A DNA stretch of 64,000 bases from Flavobacterium sp. CG_23.5 (GTDB lineage Bacteria; Bacteroidota; Bacteroidia; Flavobacteriales; Flavobacteriaceae): the NCBI RefSeq assembly GCF_017875765.1, contig NZ_JAGGNA010000001.1, forward strand, positions 3,313,001 through 3,377,000, written 5' to 3'. How positions within the stretch are numbered: position 1 is the first letter of the stretch; the number at the start of each line of letters is the position of its first letter. The notes under the pieces are model-generated. The model did not search any database. It saw nothing but the letters and a program-made list of their open reading frames with translations, and was not told the origin of the DNA. Shown piece by piece: positions 8,315-16,544 of this stretch. The position numbers and the translations under genes are program-made.

Positions 8315-10297
8315 TTAGTCTTTTCTTGGTCTTCTTGGTCTTGGTGAATCACCAAAGCCTTCAGAACGTCTTGGTGCTCTATCAGAACTACCTTCGTTTC
8401 TTGGTGCTCTGTCAGAAAAACCACCTTCTCTAGGAGCTGAACTTCTTCCTCCAAATCCACCTTCTCTTGGTGCAGAACTACTTCTTCCACCAAAGCCACC
8501 TTCTCTTGGAGCTGAACCTCTATCGCTTCTGAAACCACCACCGCCAGAACCTTCTCTTCTTGGTGCAAAACTACCTTCTCTTCTTGGTGCTGAGCTTCTT
8601 TCGCCACCAGAGCGACCTCCGCCAAAACCACCACCAGAACTTCTTCCGTTATGGTCACGTCTTCCGCCACCATCATTTTTAGAAATTTCAACATTGATTC
8701 TACGTCCTTCTAATTGTACGTTGTTCAATACTTCCATTACTTTATCAGTATGTTCCGGATCAGTGTTAAAGAAAGAGAAACCTTCTTTTACATCAACTTT
8801 GAAAACGTCATCACGACCTAAGTCTAATGTTTCTTTCAAGTAATCTTTCAATGACATCCAATCAAAGTTGTCTCTAGAACCTATGTTCACGAAATATCTT
8901 GTTGCACCACCATTGTTATTTTCTCTTGGAGCACCATCTCTATCATCACGCTCACGTCTTTCAGAACCTGAAGCTTGATTAGAAAGATCTCTAGTTTTCT
9001 TGTAGTAATTGATAAAACGGTTAAATTCAACCGATACCATTTTCTTGATTAATTCTTCTTTCGAAAGATCTTCAAGAACGCTGTTAATTGCAGGAAGATA
9101 GTTGTCAATTTCGTGATCAACTTCTACATCTTTAATTTTATTAGCTAAGTGTAACAATTGGATTTCGCAGATTTCAATTCCAGAAGGGATTGTTTTTTCT
9201 TCGAATTTTTGTTTGATGATTCTTTCAATAGAAGAAATCTTACGCAATTCACTTTTAGTAACAATTACGATAGAAGTTCCTAATTTACCAGCACGACCAG
9301 TACGACCTGAACGGTGATTGTAGGTTTCGATTTCGTCAGGTAATTGATAATTTACTACGTGAGTAATATTATCCACGTCAATTCCACGTGCAGCAACATC
9401 AGTAGCTACAAGCATTTGGATTTGGCGACCTCTAAAAGATTTCATAACGCCATCACGTTGCGCTTGAGATAAATCTCCGTGCAATGCAGCAGCGCTGTAT
9501 CCATCTTCAACCAATTTTTCAGCAACAGCTTGCGTATCTCTTTTGGTACGACAAAAAACTACTGAGAAAATGTCTGGATTAGCATCAGCTAAACGTTTCA
9601 AAGCTTCGTAACGGTCACGCGCATTTACAAGGTAAAATTCGTGAGAAACCGTAGCTGAACCTGAATTTTTAGCTCCAACCGTAATTTCGATTGGATCTTT
9701 CATGAATTGTTTTCCAATACGTGCTACTTCAGCAGGCATTGTTGCAGAGAATAACCATGTGTTTTTGTCGTCTGGCGTAGTAGAAAGGATGTTTACGATA
9801 TCTTCGTAGAAACCCATGTTCAACATTTCGTCAGCTTCGTCAAGAATACAATAGTTGATTTGAGAGATGTTTACCAAACCTCTATTAATCATGTCTTGCA
9901 TTCTTCCTGGAGTTGCTACAATAATTTGTGCGCCTCTCTTTATGTCTCTCGCTTGTTCTGTTATGCTAGCTCCACCGTAAACTGCTACCACATTAATACC
10001 TTTTTCGTATTTAGAGTAGTTTTTAATTTCGTTGGTAATCTGCAAACAAAGTTCGCGTGTTGGAGATAAAATTAATGCTTGTGTATTTCTGTTGTTGGCA
10101 TCAATTTTCTGAATAACTGGAAATCCAAATGCTGCCGTTTTCCCTGTCCCTGTCTGAGCCAACGCAACCATATCTGTGTCTTTTTCCAATAATAGGGGAA
10201 TCGCTTTCTCCTGTACTTCGGTCGGATTTTCAAATCCTAGATCTAAAATCGCCTTCAGTAACGATTCACTCAATCCTAATTGTTCAAATTTATTCAT
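8315..10297 (-). CDS. DEAD-box RNA helicase with DbpA-type RNA-binding domain and RG-rich tail
   Basis: An ATP-dependent RNA helicase, probably in ribosome assembly or cold adaptation. From the ATG at 10297 it has 660 residues. The core shows the Q motif, AQTGTGKTAAFGFP (Walker A), LDEADEMLNMGF (DEAD), FSATMP (SAT) and HRSGRTGRAG (motif VI). A DbpA C-terminal RNA-binding fold covers about 465-545 (YFVNIGSRDNFDWMSL). The last 110 residues are Gly, Arg and Ser rich, with degenerate repeats of the type SAPREGGFGGRS, an unstructured RNA-binding tail like that of CsdA/DeaD helicases. Start 10297 is chosen over 10321 because it begins at MNKFEQLGL and follows a -7 box at 10319. An overlapping long frame in the tail is a composition artefact. 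Confidence 0.95.
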   Translation of the reverse strand: MNKFEQLGLSESLLKAILDLGFENPTEVQEKAIPLLLEKDTDMVALAQTGTGKTAAFGFPVIQKIDANNRNTQALILSPTRELCLQITNEIKNYSKYEKGINVVAVYGGASITEQARDIKRGAQIIVATPGRMQDMINRGLVNISQINYCILDEADEMLNMGFYEDIVNILSTTPDDKNTWLFSATMPAEVARIGKQFMKDPIEITVGAKNSGSATVSHEFYLVNARDRYEALKRLADANPDIFSVVFCRTKRDTQAVAEKLVEDGYSAAALHGDLSQAQRDGVMKSFRGRQIQMLVATDVAARGIDVDNITHVVNYQLPDEIETYNHRSGRTGRAGKLGTSIVIVTKSELRKISSIERIIKQKFEEKTIPSGIEICEIQLLHLANKIKDVEVDHEIDNYLPAINSVLEDLSKEELIKKMVSVEFNRFINYYKKTRDLSNQASGSERRERDDRDGAPRENNNGGATRYFVNIGSRDNFDWMSLKDYLKETLDLGRDDVFKVDVKEGFSFFNTDPEHTDKVMEVLNNVQLEGRRINVEISKNDGGGRRDHNGRSSGGGFGGGRSGGERSSAPRREGSFAPRREGSGGGGFRSDRGSAPREGGFGGRSSSAPREGGFGGRSSAPREGGFSDRAPRNEGSSDRAPRRSEGFGDSPRPRRPRKD

Positions 10298-10318
10298 ATG
10301 TATTTTTAAAATAGGGTG

Positions 10319-10326
10319 CAAAATTA
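10319..10326 (-). promoter_or_regulatory. -7 promoter box TAATTTTG of helicase gene
   Basis: An exact TAnnTTTG match on the minus strand, 22 bases before the ATG at 10297. No -33 TTG is seen at normal spacing. Confidence 0.5.
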
Positions 10327-10501
10327 CTGTTAATAATCGATATAAACTAATGCTATTTTAAGATTTAATGATTTATTACCATTTGACTGTCAGAAAGTTA
10401 TAGAATTGCTTTGAAATTTTGGGTTTGCAATTAAGGAAATTTAGATTAAATTTGGATTCTCACCTCAACTTTTTGTTGCTAAAATTGAATGAAATCAAAA
10501 A

Positions 10502-11080
10502 TTAAGTAGTCTTTGTTAAAAAGGTGATTAGTTGTTGTGTCGCTTTTCCTCTATGACTGATTTCATTTTTTATTTCCAATGACAATTCAGCGAAAGTTTC
10601 TTTATAACCAAAAGGTTGAAAGATAGGATCGTAACCAAAACCATTGTTTCCTGTTTTTTCTAAAGTGATTTCGCCTTCAGCAATACCGGTGAATAACACT
10701 TGTTTGCCATTCATATTCAATGCAATCACCGTTTTAAACTGTGCATTTCTATTGTTTTTATCGGATAGGGCTTCCAGTACTTTGTTCATGTTGTCATCGG
10801 AACTGCGTTGTTCCCCTGCATATCTCGCCGAGTAAACGCCTGGTTCGCCATTTAAAATCGCGACTTCAAGTCCAGTATCATCGGCAAAACAATCGTAACC
10901 ATACTTGCTGGTTACATAATTAGCTTTTAAGATGGCATTCCCTTCAATCGTATCGGAAGTTTCTGGAATTTCTTCTAAGCAACCAATATCTTCCAAGCTT
11001 AGAATTTTGATTGTTTCAGGAAGTATACTTTGAATTTCCAGGATTTTATTTTTGTTATTGGAAGCGAAGACAAGCTGCAT
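10502..11080 (-). CDS. rdgB: Non-canonical purine NTP pyrophosphatase (dITP/XTP)
   Basis: A cytosolic house-cleaning enzyme that hydrolyses dITP, ITP and XTP to monophosphates, keeping deaminated purines out of nucleic acids. It has 192 residues, the family length. The N-terminal LVFASNNKNKILEI carries the substrate-binding SNN..K, FADDTGLEV holds the catalytic Asp, and GNNGFGYDPIF and SHRGKA are the base-recognition and C-terminal motifs. It follows a -7 box TATCTTTG at 11106-11113 on the minus strand and reads away from the small-RNA array. Confidence 0.96.
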   Translation of the reverse strand: MQLVFASNNKNKILEIQSILPETIKILSLEDIGCLEEIPETSDTIEGNAILKANYVTSKYGYDCFADDTGLEVAILNGEPGVYSARYAGEQRSSDDNMNKVLEALSDKNNRNAQFKTVIALNMNGKQVLFTGIAEGEITLEKTGNNGFGYDPIFQPFGYKETFAELSLEIKNEISHRGKATQQLITFLTKTT

Positions 11081-11203
11081 TTTTTTGGTTTTGAATTTGA
11101 ATCTTCAAAGATACATTTTTTTAGGTATTTTGTAAGGAATGGATAGCGATTAACTTGAGTGGTATTGAAAGTGAATATGTTGTTACTACGTATAAATCAA
11201 TAC

Positions 11204-11264
11204 GTTAAATGAGAGTTAAAAAATTAAATGTCAGGTAGTTGAATGTTAATTTATTGTATCTTTG
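11204..11264 (+). promoter_or_regulatory. Promoter and upstream direct repeat of sRNA copy 1
   Basis: The -7 box TATCTTTG is at 11257-11264. GTTAAA occurs at 11204 and 11215, starting 53 and 42 bases before the -7 box. TCAG lies 26 bases before the box. There is no TTG at the usual -33 spacing. Confidence 0.7.
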
Positions 11265-11270
11265 AGTGTG

Positions 11271-11406
11271 GTTTTGATTCATCACTTGGGTGCGGTCTTC
11301 TGTACAATAGAAGCGTATTCAGATAATAAGCGATACTGAGAAGTAAAGTTGATAATGGTAAATCAGAATCTACAATGGGAGGTCCTTTAAATGACCTCCT
11401 TTTTTT
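11271..11406 (+). ncRNA. Small non-coding RNA, array copy 1 (6S-like candidate)
   Basis: The transcript is inferred from the -7 box at 11257 to the terminator GGAGGTC/GACCTCC plus seven T (11378-11406). The 5' segment TTTTGATTCATCACTT can pair with AATGGTAAATCAGAA (from about 11355) as a long closing helix with two fixed mismatches. The interior holds a 5-bp hairpin CTTCT/AGAAG. A long rod with an internal open region is the plan of 6S RNA, and a 6S-Flavo class is known in this phylum, but I cannot prove membership by eye. Confidence 0.7.
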
Positions 11407-11566
11407 ATGCTCTTATTTTAAAATATTAATTTTCGTCTGAACACTTATATAATTTTTGAAATAAACCTTTTGATAATTTTTAATTTTGTAAGTTTTACCA
11501 AAATATAGCTCTCAGTAGCGAAAACAATTTAAAAAATAAATAATTTAAAATATTGAAAATCAATAC

Positions 11567-11627
11567 GTTAAAATAAGGTTAAATAATTATTTATCAGTAA
11601 ATTAAACTAAGTATTATTGTATCTTTG
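11567..11627 (+). promoter_or_regulatory. Promoter and upstream direct repeat of sRNA copy 2
   Basis: TATCTTTG is at 11620-11627. GTTAAA starts at 11567 and 11578, at the same -53 and -42 positions as in the other copies, and TCAG lies 26 bases before the -7 box. Confidence 0.7.
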
Positions 11628-11633
11628 AGTGTT

Positions 11634-11769
11634 GTTTTGATTCATCACTTGATTTAATTCCATCTGCAAAGAGAAGATTTTTCAAATAATAAACGATACT
11701 GAAAGGTAGAGTTGATAATGATAAATCAGAATCTACAATCGGAGGTCCTTCAAAAGACCTCCTTTTTTT
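11634..11769 (+). ncRNA. Small non-coding RNA, array copy 2 (6S-like candidate)
   Basis: It runs from GTTTTGATTC after the -7 box to the terminator GGAGGTC/GACCTCC with seven T (11741-11769). The closing helix pairs TTTTGATTCATCACTT with AATGATAAATCAGAA. Here the pairs are U-A and C-G where copies 1, 3 and 4 have some wobbles, which supports real base pairing. A 4-bp hairpin ATCT/AGAT lies inside. Confidence 0.7.
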
Positions 11770-11930
11770 ATGCGATTATCTTAAATTATAAATTTTCAGA
11801 TGGACACTTATATAGTTTTTGAAACAAACCTTTTGGGAATTTTGAATTTTGTAAATTTCACCACAATATAGTTCTCAGCAGCGAAAACAATTTAAAAAAA
11901 TAAACAACTTAAAATATTGAAAATCAACAT

Positions 11931-11991
11931 GTTAAATTAAAGTTAAATAATTATTTATCAGTAATTTAAACTAAATGTTATTGTATCTTTG
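11931..11991 (+). promoter_or_regulatory. Promoter and upstream direct repeat of sRNA copy 3
   Basis: TATCTTTG is at 11984-11991. GTTAAA starts at 11931 and 11942 (-53 and -42), and TCAG lies 26 bases before the -7 box. Confidence 0.7.
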
Positions 11992-11997
11992 AGTGTT

Positions 11998-12133
11998 GTT
12001 TTGATTCATCACTTGATTTAATCCCATCTGCAAAGAGAAGGTTTTTCAAATAATAAACGATACTGAAAGGTAGAGTTGATAATGGTAAATCAGAATCTAC
12101 AATCGGAGGTCCTTCAAAAGACCTCCTTTTTTT
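11998..12133 (+). ncRNA. Small non-coding RNA, array copy 3 (6S-like candidate)
   Basis: Nearly identical to copy 2, with a few substitutions such as AATGG for AATGA in the closing helix, which changes a U-A pair to U-G. The terminator GGAGGTC/GACCTCC plus seven T is at 12105-12133. Keeping two almost identical copies suggests recent duplication or gene conversion. Confidence 0.7.
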
Positions 12134-12293
12134 ATGCACATTAGTTAAAAAATAGATTTCAACTAATAATTTTCTAATACGATTTTCATCAACTTCTGTC
12201 GTTCTAATTTTTTAAAAATTACATCGGCTACCAACATTCTAATAGATTTTAAAAACATAAAGTAATTTGTAATTTAAAGAATAAAAAATCAGC

Positions 12294-12354
12294 GTTAATT
12301 AATAGTTAAAACGTTTAAATACAGTATAATGAAATAATGTTAATTGTATCTTTG
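12294..12354 (+). promoter_or_regulatory. Promoter and upstream direct repeat of sRNA copy 4
   Basis: TATCTTTG is at 12347-12354. GTTAA starts at 12294 and GTTAAA at 12305, again at -53 and -42, although the DNA around them has diverged. ACAG replaces TCAG 26 bases before the box. Confidence 0.7.
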
Positions 12355-12360
12355 AGTGTG

Positions 12361-12497
12361 GTTTTGATTAATTACTTGAATGTTGATCTTCAACAGAAGA
12401 TAGTGATAATTCAATAATCAGCTATACGATATACGGTATAAGTTGATAATGGTAAATCAGAATCAACAACTGGAGGACTCAATGAGTCCTCCTTTTT
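12361..12497 (+). ncRNA. Small non-coding RNA, array copy 4, most diverged
   Basis: The terminator stem here is GGAGGACTC/GAGTCCTCC (12472-12492) with five T, so both arms differ from copies 1-3 in a compensating way. The interior has a 6-bp hairpin ATCTTC/GAAGAT with loop AACA and a possible ATAC/GTAT stem. The closing helix TTTTGATTAATTACTT with AATGGTAAATCAGAA is kept, with G-U pairs. Confidence 0.7.
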
Positions 12498-12509
12498 GTT
12501 GCTATAATT

Positions 12510-14018
12510 TTAATGTATGGTTGCGCTTTTTAAATTGTCGGGAAAGTACAAATCAGATAAATGTGCAAATTCATCGCCACGCATAAAAATGTTGATGTCA
12601 ACATCTGCAAAACTTTTTTTACCTGCGGCAGCCAGGAGTTCATTAGCGGCATGCAAAGTGTTTTTATGAAAATAAAAAACACGCTCCGATTTATCCGTGA
12701 CAACCAATCCTTTCATCAGCATTTTGTCTTGGGTGGCAACTCCAGTTGGGCATTCGTTAGTATTACAGCGTAAAGCTTGAATACAACCCAATGAAAACAT
12801 AAATCCACGGGCGCTATTGCACATGTCAGCTCCTAAGGCAACAGCTCTAAGAATAGAATATCCGGAAATTATTTTACCACTGCAAATCACACGTATTTTG
12901 TGACGAATCCCAAAACGAACTAACGTTTTATTCACAAAAATAAGGGCAGGTTCGAATGGCATTCCTACACCATCAGCAAATTCAAGTGGTGCGGCACCTG
13001 TTCCTCCCTCGGCACCATCAACAGTGATGAAATCCGGGAAGCAGTTTTGCGTAATCATTTCTTGACAAATGGCTTCAAATTCGCTGGTTTTTCCAATACA
13101 TAATTTAAAACCTATTGGTTTTCCATTTGAAAGTTGTCGAAGGTTTGCAATAAATTCTATCAAACCTTTGGTATCCGAAAAAGCAGAATGACCCGGTGGA
13201 GAAAGGATTGTGGTATTTGGAAGAACGCCTCTAATTTTAGCGATTTGTTCTGTATTTTTTGCGGCAGGAAGTACACCTCCGTGACCCGGTTTAGCACCTT
13301 GTGATAACTTAATTTCGATCATTTTTACTTCTGGAAGGTTTGCTTTTTCAGCAAATCGTCCTCCGTCAAAACCTCCTCTGTCATCACGACAACCAAAATA
13401 TCCGGTGCCTATTTGCCAGGTAATATCACCACCTTGCAGATGAAATTCTGTTAATCCTCCTTCGCCAGTATTATGATAAAATTTTCCTTGAAGCGCACCT
13501 TTATTTAATGCCACAATTGCATTTTCGCTTAACGATCCAAAACTCATTGCCGAAATATTCAATAATGAAGCTGAATACGGTTGTTTACAATCAGGTCCGC
13601 CCACTACAACCCGAGGTAATTCTTCATTGACAACTGCAGGAAAGATGGAATGCTTAATTCCTTCGTAGCTGGATCGATTGAGATTTAATTGTGTTCCAAA
13701 CGGAGTTGTGGCATCAATATTTTTAGCTCTTTGGTATGCAAGGGTACGTTGGTTTCTTGAAAAAGGTTTCCCGTCCGTGGAACGTTCTATAAAATACTGT
13801 TGGAGTCCGGGAGCTATCATTTCAAAAAAATATCTAAAATAACCCAGTACGGGAAAGTTCCGTAGAATGGCATGTTTCTGCTGGATACTATTGGCATAAC
13901 CAATTAGTAATAGTAGAAACAAAGCAATTGAAACAAACAGTCCAACTTTAAAATAGAAAAAAATAATCAAAGAAATAATAAATGCAGTAATTCCTAAAAT
14001 GAAGAATTTTTGTCTCAT
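12510..14018 (-). CDS. FMN-binding glutamate synthase-like membrane protein
   Basis: From the ATG at 14018 it has 502 residues. One or two hydrophobic segments cover about residues 3-43, followed by a TIM-barrel domain like the central FMN-binding domain of glutamate synthase: SAMSFGSLSENAI, NTGEGGLTEFH, KPGHGGVLPAAKN, TVDGAEGGTGAAP, and a Cys-rich stretch LGCIQALRCNTNECPTG that resembles the 3Fe-4S ligand pattern. Neither the glutaminase domain nor the small subunit is present or adjacent, so it is not a complete glutamate synthase; ammonia-dependent synthesis or another alpha-hydroxyacid-type redox role is possible. The longer frame to 14066 adds a poor N-terminus. The gene reads toward the small-RNA array. 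Confidence 0.88.
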   Translation of the reverse strand: MRQKFFILGITAFIISLIIFFYFKVGLFVSIALFLLLLIGYANSIQQKHAILRNFPVLGYFRYFFEMIAPGLQQYFIERSTDGKPFSRNQRTLAYQRAKNIDATTPFGTQLNLNRSSYEGIKHSIFPAVVNEELPRVVVGGPDCKQPYSASLLNISAMSFGSLSENAIVALNKGALQGKFYHNTGEGGLTEFHLQGGDITWQIGTGYFGCRDDRGGFDGGRFAEKANLPEVKMIEIKLSQGAKPGHGGVLPAAKNTEQIAKIRGVLPNTTILSPPGHSAFSDTKGLIEFIANLRQLSNGKPIGFKLCIGKTSEFEAICQEMITQNCFPDFITVDGAEGGTGAAPLEFADGVGMPFEPALIFVNKTLVRFGIRHKIRVICSGKIISGYSILRAVALGADMCNSARGFMFSLGCIQALRCNTNECPTGVATQDKMLMKGLVVTDKSERVFYFHKNTLHAANELLAAAGKKSFADVDINIFMRGDEFAHLSDLYFPDNLKSATIH

Positions 14019-14135
14019 GTTAAAGCTAATTTTTGCACTAAAATAGTAAGAATAATGAAAAGCCAACTTATTTTAACACAAAATAAGAAGTAAAAATCAG
14101 CGGACTTAAAACCCAAAGTGCTATTTTTATCGTAA

Positions 14136-16544
14136 ATGTATAGTACAAAAAAATATATGCGCATGTATCAAAAATCCTCTATTCCATTTTATACTATTCT
14201 GCAATTTTTATTTTTTATTTTGTCTTCTACAAATGGCTTTTCGCAATATGTCTTTCAGGAAAAGGCATTTCCGAAAGAATTATCGCTTCATAATTTCACG
14301 ACAGTTGCTGATGTAGGTCAGAAAAAATTAAATATTCAGACGGTAATAGCTAATTATGATTCCTTTAATCCAAAAAAACTTAAAACTGAAAATGATGATT
14401 TGGGTTTTACTGAAAATAATTTTTGGGCTAAAGTCGAAGTTCAAAACCCAACCGGCTTATCTTTAAACTATTACCTTGAGACAGCAAGACCCATTACTGA
14501 TTTGGTTGAATTATATGTAGTTGATAGAGCTTCAGGAAAAATCACCAAAATGGTAAGTGGAGATGCTATGCAATATTCTAAACGTAGTTTTGATAATAGG
14601 AAATCAGTTTTTGAGTTGGAAATTCAGCCCAAATCCAATGTAAATTTATTTTTGCATTTAAAGAGTGACGGCGAAGTGATAAAAATGCCGTTAATGCTAT
14701 ATTCATCAGAAAATTTCATAAAGGTGATGTCAAGAGAGCAATTTGTTTTTGGCTTTTTCTATGGTATTTTAGGAATTGTAGCCGTGATTTATTTCTTTTT
14801 CTTTTTTGCTTTACGCGAAAAAACCTTTTTATACTATAGTTTATATGTTGTCTTCGTTGGGCTGTTACAATTTTCATTAGATGGTTATTTCTATCAGCTT
14901 GTTACACCGGATGGAGGCTGGTTTTCAAATCGCGCGGTATTGCTGTTTGCAATAGTTGGCGCTTTATTATCCGGGAAATACAGTGAAGTATTTTTGAAAA
15001 TTAAAATCCATAGCACAAAAATCTATAGACTGTTTAATATTAGCTACGCATTATTATTTGGTTTATTGTTTTGTACCTTATTTATTCCCGCTACTTTACT
15101 ATTTTGTTATCCTTTAGTAAATGTGCTTGGGCTACTATTTCTGGTTTTGATTATTTATTCCATAGGATATCTTTATTATAAAAAGAAACCTGTGGATCCT
15201 TTATTTACGATTGGAATTTTCTTTTTAATTGTTGGATTTGGGGTATTTATTTTAAATAATTTTGGACAAGTTACCAGCAATTTTTTGACTCAAAACAGCT
15301 CTAAGTTGGGAACAGGTTTAGAGATTATTTTTCTGTCGTTGTCGATGTCAAATTTGATTCGGAATCTCAAAAACGAAAAAAATGAACTGAACAGGATTGC
15401 ACTGGTTCGTTCCGAAGAAATGAATGACTTAAAATCGTATTTTTTATCGAATATTAGCCATGAATTGCGAACACCACTCAACGCCATAATGAATTTGACT
15501 GATTCCATTTCTAAAGAAGTGCAAGACGATAGTATCAAAAAGAATTGCCAAATCATAAAATATTCTTCCCATAGTTTATTGAGTTCTGTTAATGATATTT
15601 TAGATTTTTCTAAAATCGAAAAAGGAGAACTTAAACTCGAAGAAACCCAATTTGAGCCTGTTCGATTTTTAGAACATTTGAAAAATAATGCAATCAACAG
15701 AGCCAACGATAAAGGATTAGAATTTCAATTTTCAACATCAGATTCAATTCCCGATTTTATGATTGGTGATGTGACTAGATTAGCGCAAGTAGTTAATAAT
15801 GTATTGAGTAATGCTATTAAATTTACATCAGAAGGGTTTGTTAAATTTGCAATTGATGCGGAAACGAAGTCCAATAACAGAGCCAGTCTAATAATGACCA
15901 TTTCTGATTCAGGTGTTGGAATCCCAAAAGAGAAAATGGATAGTATTTTTGATTCCTTTTCTCAAAATAATATTGATAATAAGCGAAAATTCGGCGGACT
16001 AGGATTAGGGCTTTTTATAGTAAAAACATTAGTCGATATGCAAAATGGAACTATTGAAATGAATAGTAAAGTCAATGAAGGAACCACTTGTAAAATCACC
16101 ATTGATTTTGATGTGGTGATTCAAGAAAAAAAGGAAGAAGCCATAGTTGAACCTACTGTTTACGATTTAGAAGGAAAAACTATTCTTGTGGTGGAGGATA
16201 ATCCCATCAATCAAATGGTCATTAAAATGATTACCAAAAAATGGTTGAATACCACGGTAGTTTATGCCAATAACGGTCAGGAAGGTTTGGACGCGTTTCA
16301 AACAAACCAATTTGATATTGTATTAATGGATCTTCAAATGCCGGTCATGGACGGTTACGAAGCCACGATTGCAATTAGAAATGGGGAAGCTGGAGCAGCG
16401 AATGCCAACATCCCCATTATTGCAGTAACCGCTGATGTTATGGAAACAACAAAACAGCGGGTTAAGGAAATAGGTATGAATCATTATTTATCAAAACCAA
16501 TTAAGAAAGAAACTTTATTTGAAATTATAAAAAGTTTAGTTTAG
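14136..16544 (+). CDS. Hybrid sensor histidine kinase with 7TM-DISM sensor and receiver domain
   Basis: The product has 802 residues. A signal sequence is followed by a periplasmic 7TMR-DISMED2-type beta-domain (about 45-180), seven membrane helices (about 200-410), a short coiled coil, the HisKA H-box SNISHELRTPLNAIM with phospho-His442, a HATPase domain (NVLSNAIKFTSEG, SDSGVGIP, GLGLGLFIVKTLV) and a C-terminal receiver (VLMDLQMPVMDG, phospho-Asp732). It probably senses a carbohydrate or other small ligand outside the membrane and passes phosphate to an unlinked partner. An alternative start at 14163 gives a shorter signal peptide. A near-consensus -7 box TATTTTTA lies at 14122. The 3' end overlaps the convergent NYN gene by four bases. 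Confidence 0.92.
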   Translation: MYSTKKYMRMYQKSSIPFYTILQFLFFILSSTNGFSQYVFQEKAFPKELSLHNFTTVADVGQKKLNIQTVIANYDSFNPKKLKTENDDLGFTENNFWAKVEVQNPTGLSLNYYLETARPITDLVELYVVDRASGKITKMVSGDAMQYSKRSFDNRKSVFELEIQPKSNVNLFLHLKSDGEVIKMPLMLYSSENFIKVMSREQFVFGFFYGILGIVAVIYFFFFFALREKTFLYYSLYVVFVGLLQFSLDGYFYQLVTPDGGWFSNRAVLLFAIVGALLSGKYSEVFLKIKIHSTKIYRLFNISYALLFGLLFCTLFIPATLLFCYPLVNVLGLLFLVLIIYSIGYLYYKKKPVDPLFTIGIFFLIVGFGVFILNNFGQVTSNFLTQNSSKLGTGLEIIFLSLSMSNLIRNLKNEKNELNRIALVRSEEMNDLKSYFLSNISHELRTPLNAIMNLTDSISKEVQDDSIKKNCQIIKYSSHSLLSSVNDILDFSKIEKGELKLEETQFEPVRFLEHLKNNAINRANDKGLEFQFSTSDSIPDFMIGDVTRLAQVVNNVLSNAIKFTSEGFVKFAIDAETKSNNRASLIMTISDSGVGIPKEKMDSIFDSFSQNNIDNKRKFGGLGLGLFIVKTLVDMQNGTIEMNSKVNEGTTCKITIDFDVVIQEKKEEAIVEPTVYDLEGKTILVVEDNPINQMVIKMITKKWLNTTVVYANNGQEGLDAFQTNQFDIVLMDLQMPVMDGYEATIAIRNGEAGAANANIPIIAVTADVMETTKQRVKEIGMNHYLSKPIKKETLFEIIKSLV

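Larger units (their letters stand above)
11204..12497 (+). repeat. Tandem array of four small-RNA transcription units, period about 363 bp
   Basis: The four -7 boxes start at 11257, 11620, 11984 and 12347, so the repeat period is 363, 364 and 363 bases. Each unit holds an upstream direct repeat, a -7 box, a transcribed region of about 135 bases and a GC-rich hairpin with a T-tract. Units 2 and 3 are nearly identical, including most of the spacer before them. Unit 1 is moderately diverged and unit 4 the most diverged. There are no coding frames of note. The array lies between rdgB and the FMN-binding protein gene, both on the other strand. The even period points to tandem duplication with later drift. 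Confidence 0.85.

Noticed and set aside
8303..8318. Hairpin AACAAT/ATTGTT at the end of the helicase gene as terminator
   Set aside because: The arms are separated by one base, so a stable loop would leave too few pairs. The T-tract is weak.
8302..8694. Long open frame of 130 codons over the 3' end of the DEAD-box helicase gene
   Set aside because: It lies in another frame of the low-complexity RG-rich tail. Its product is made of repeated Glu, Val, Gln and Leu and has no homology-like pattern. The helicase frame explains the DNA.
11204..12497. CRISPR array
   Set aside because: The units are about 363 bases long with promoter and terminator each, not 30-base direct repeats with unique spacers, and no cas genes are near.
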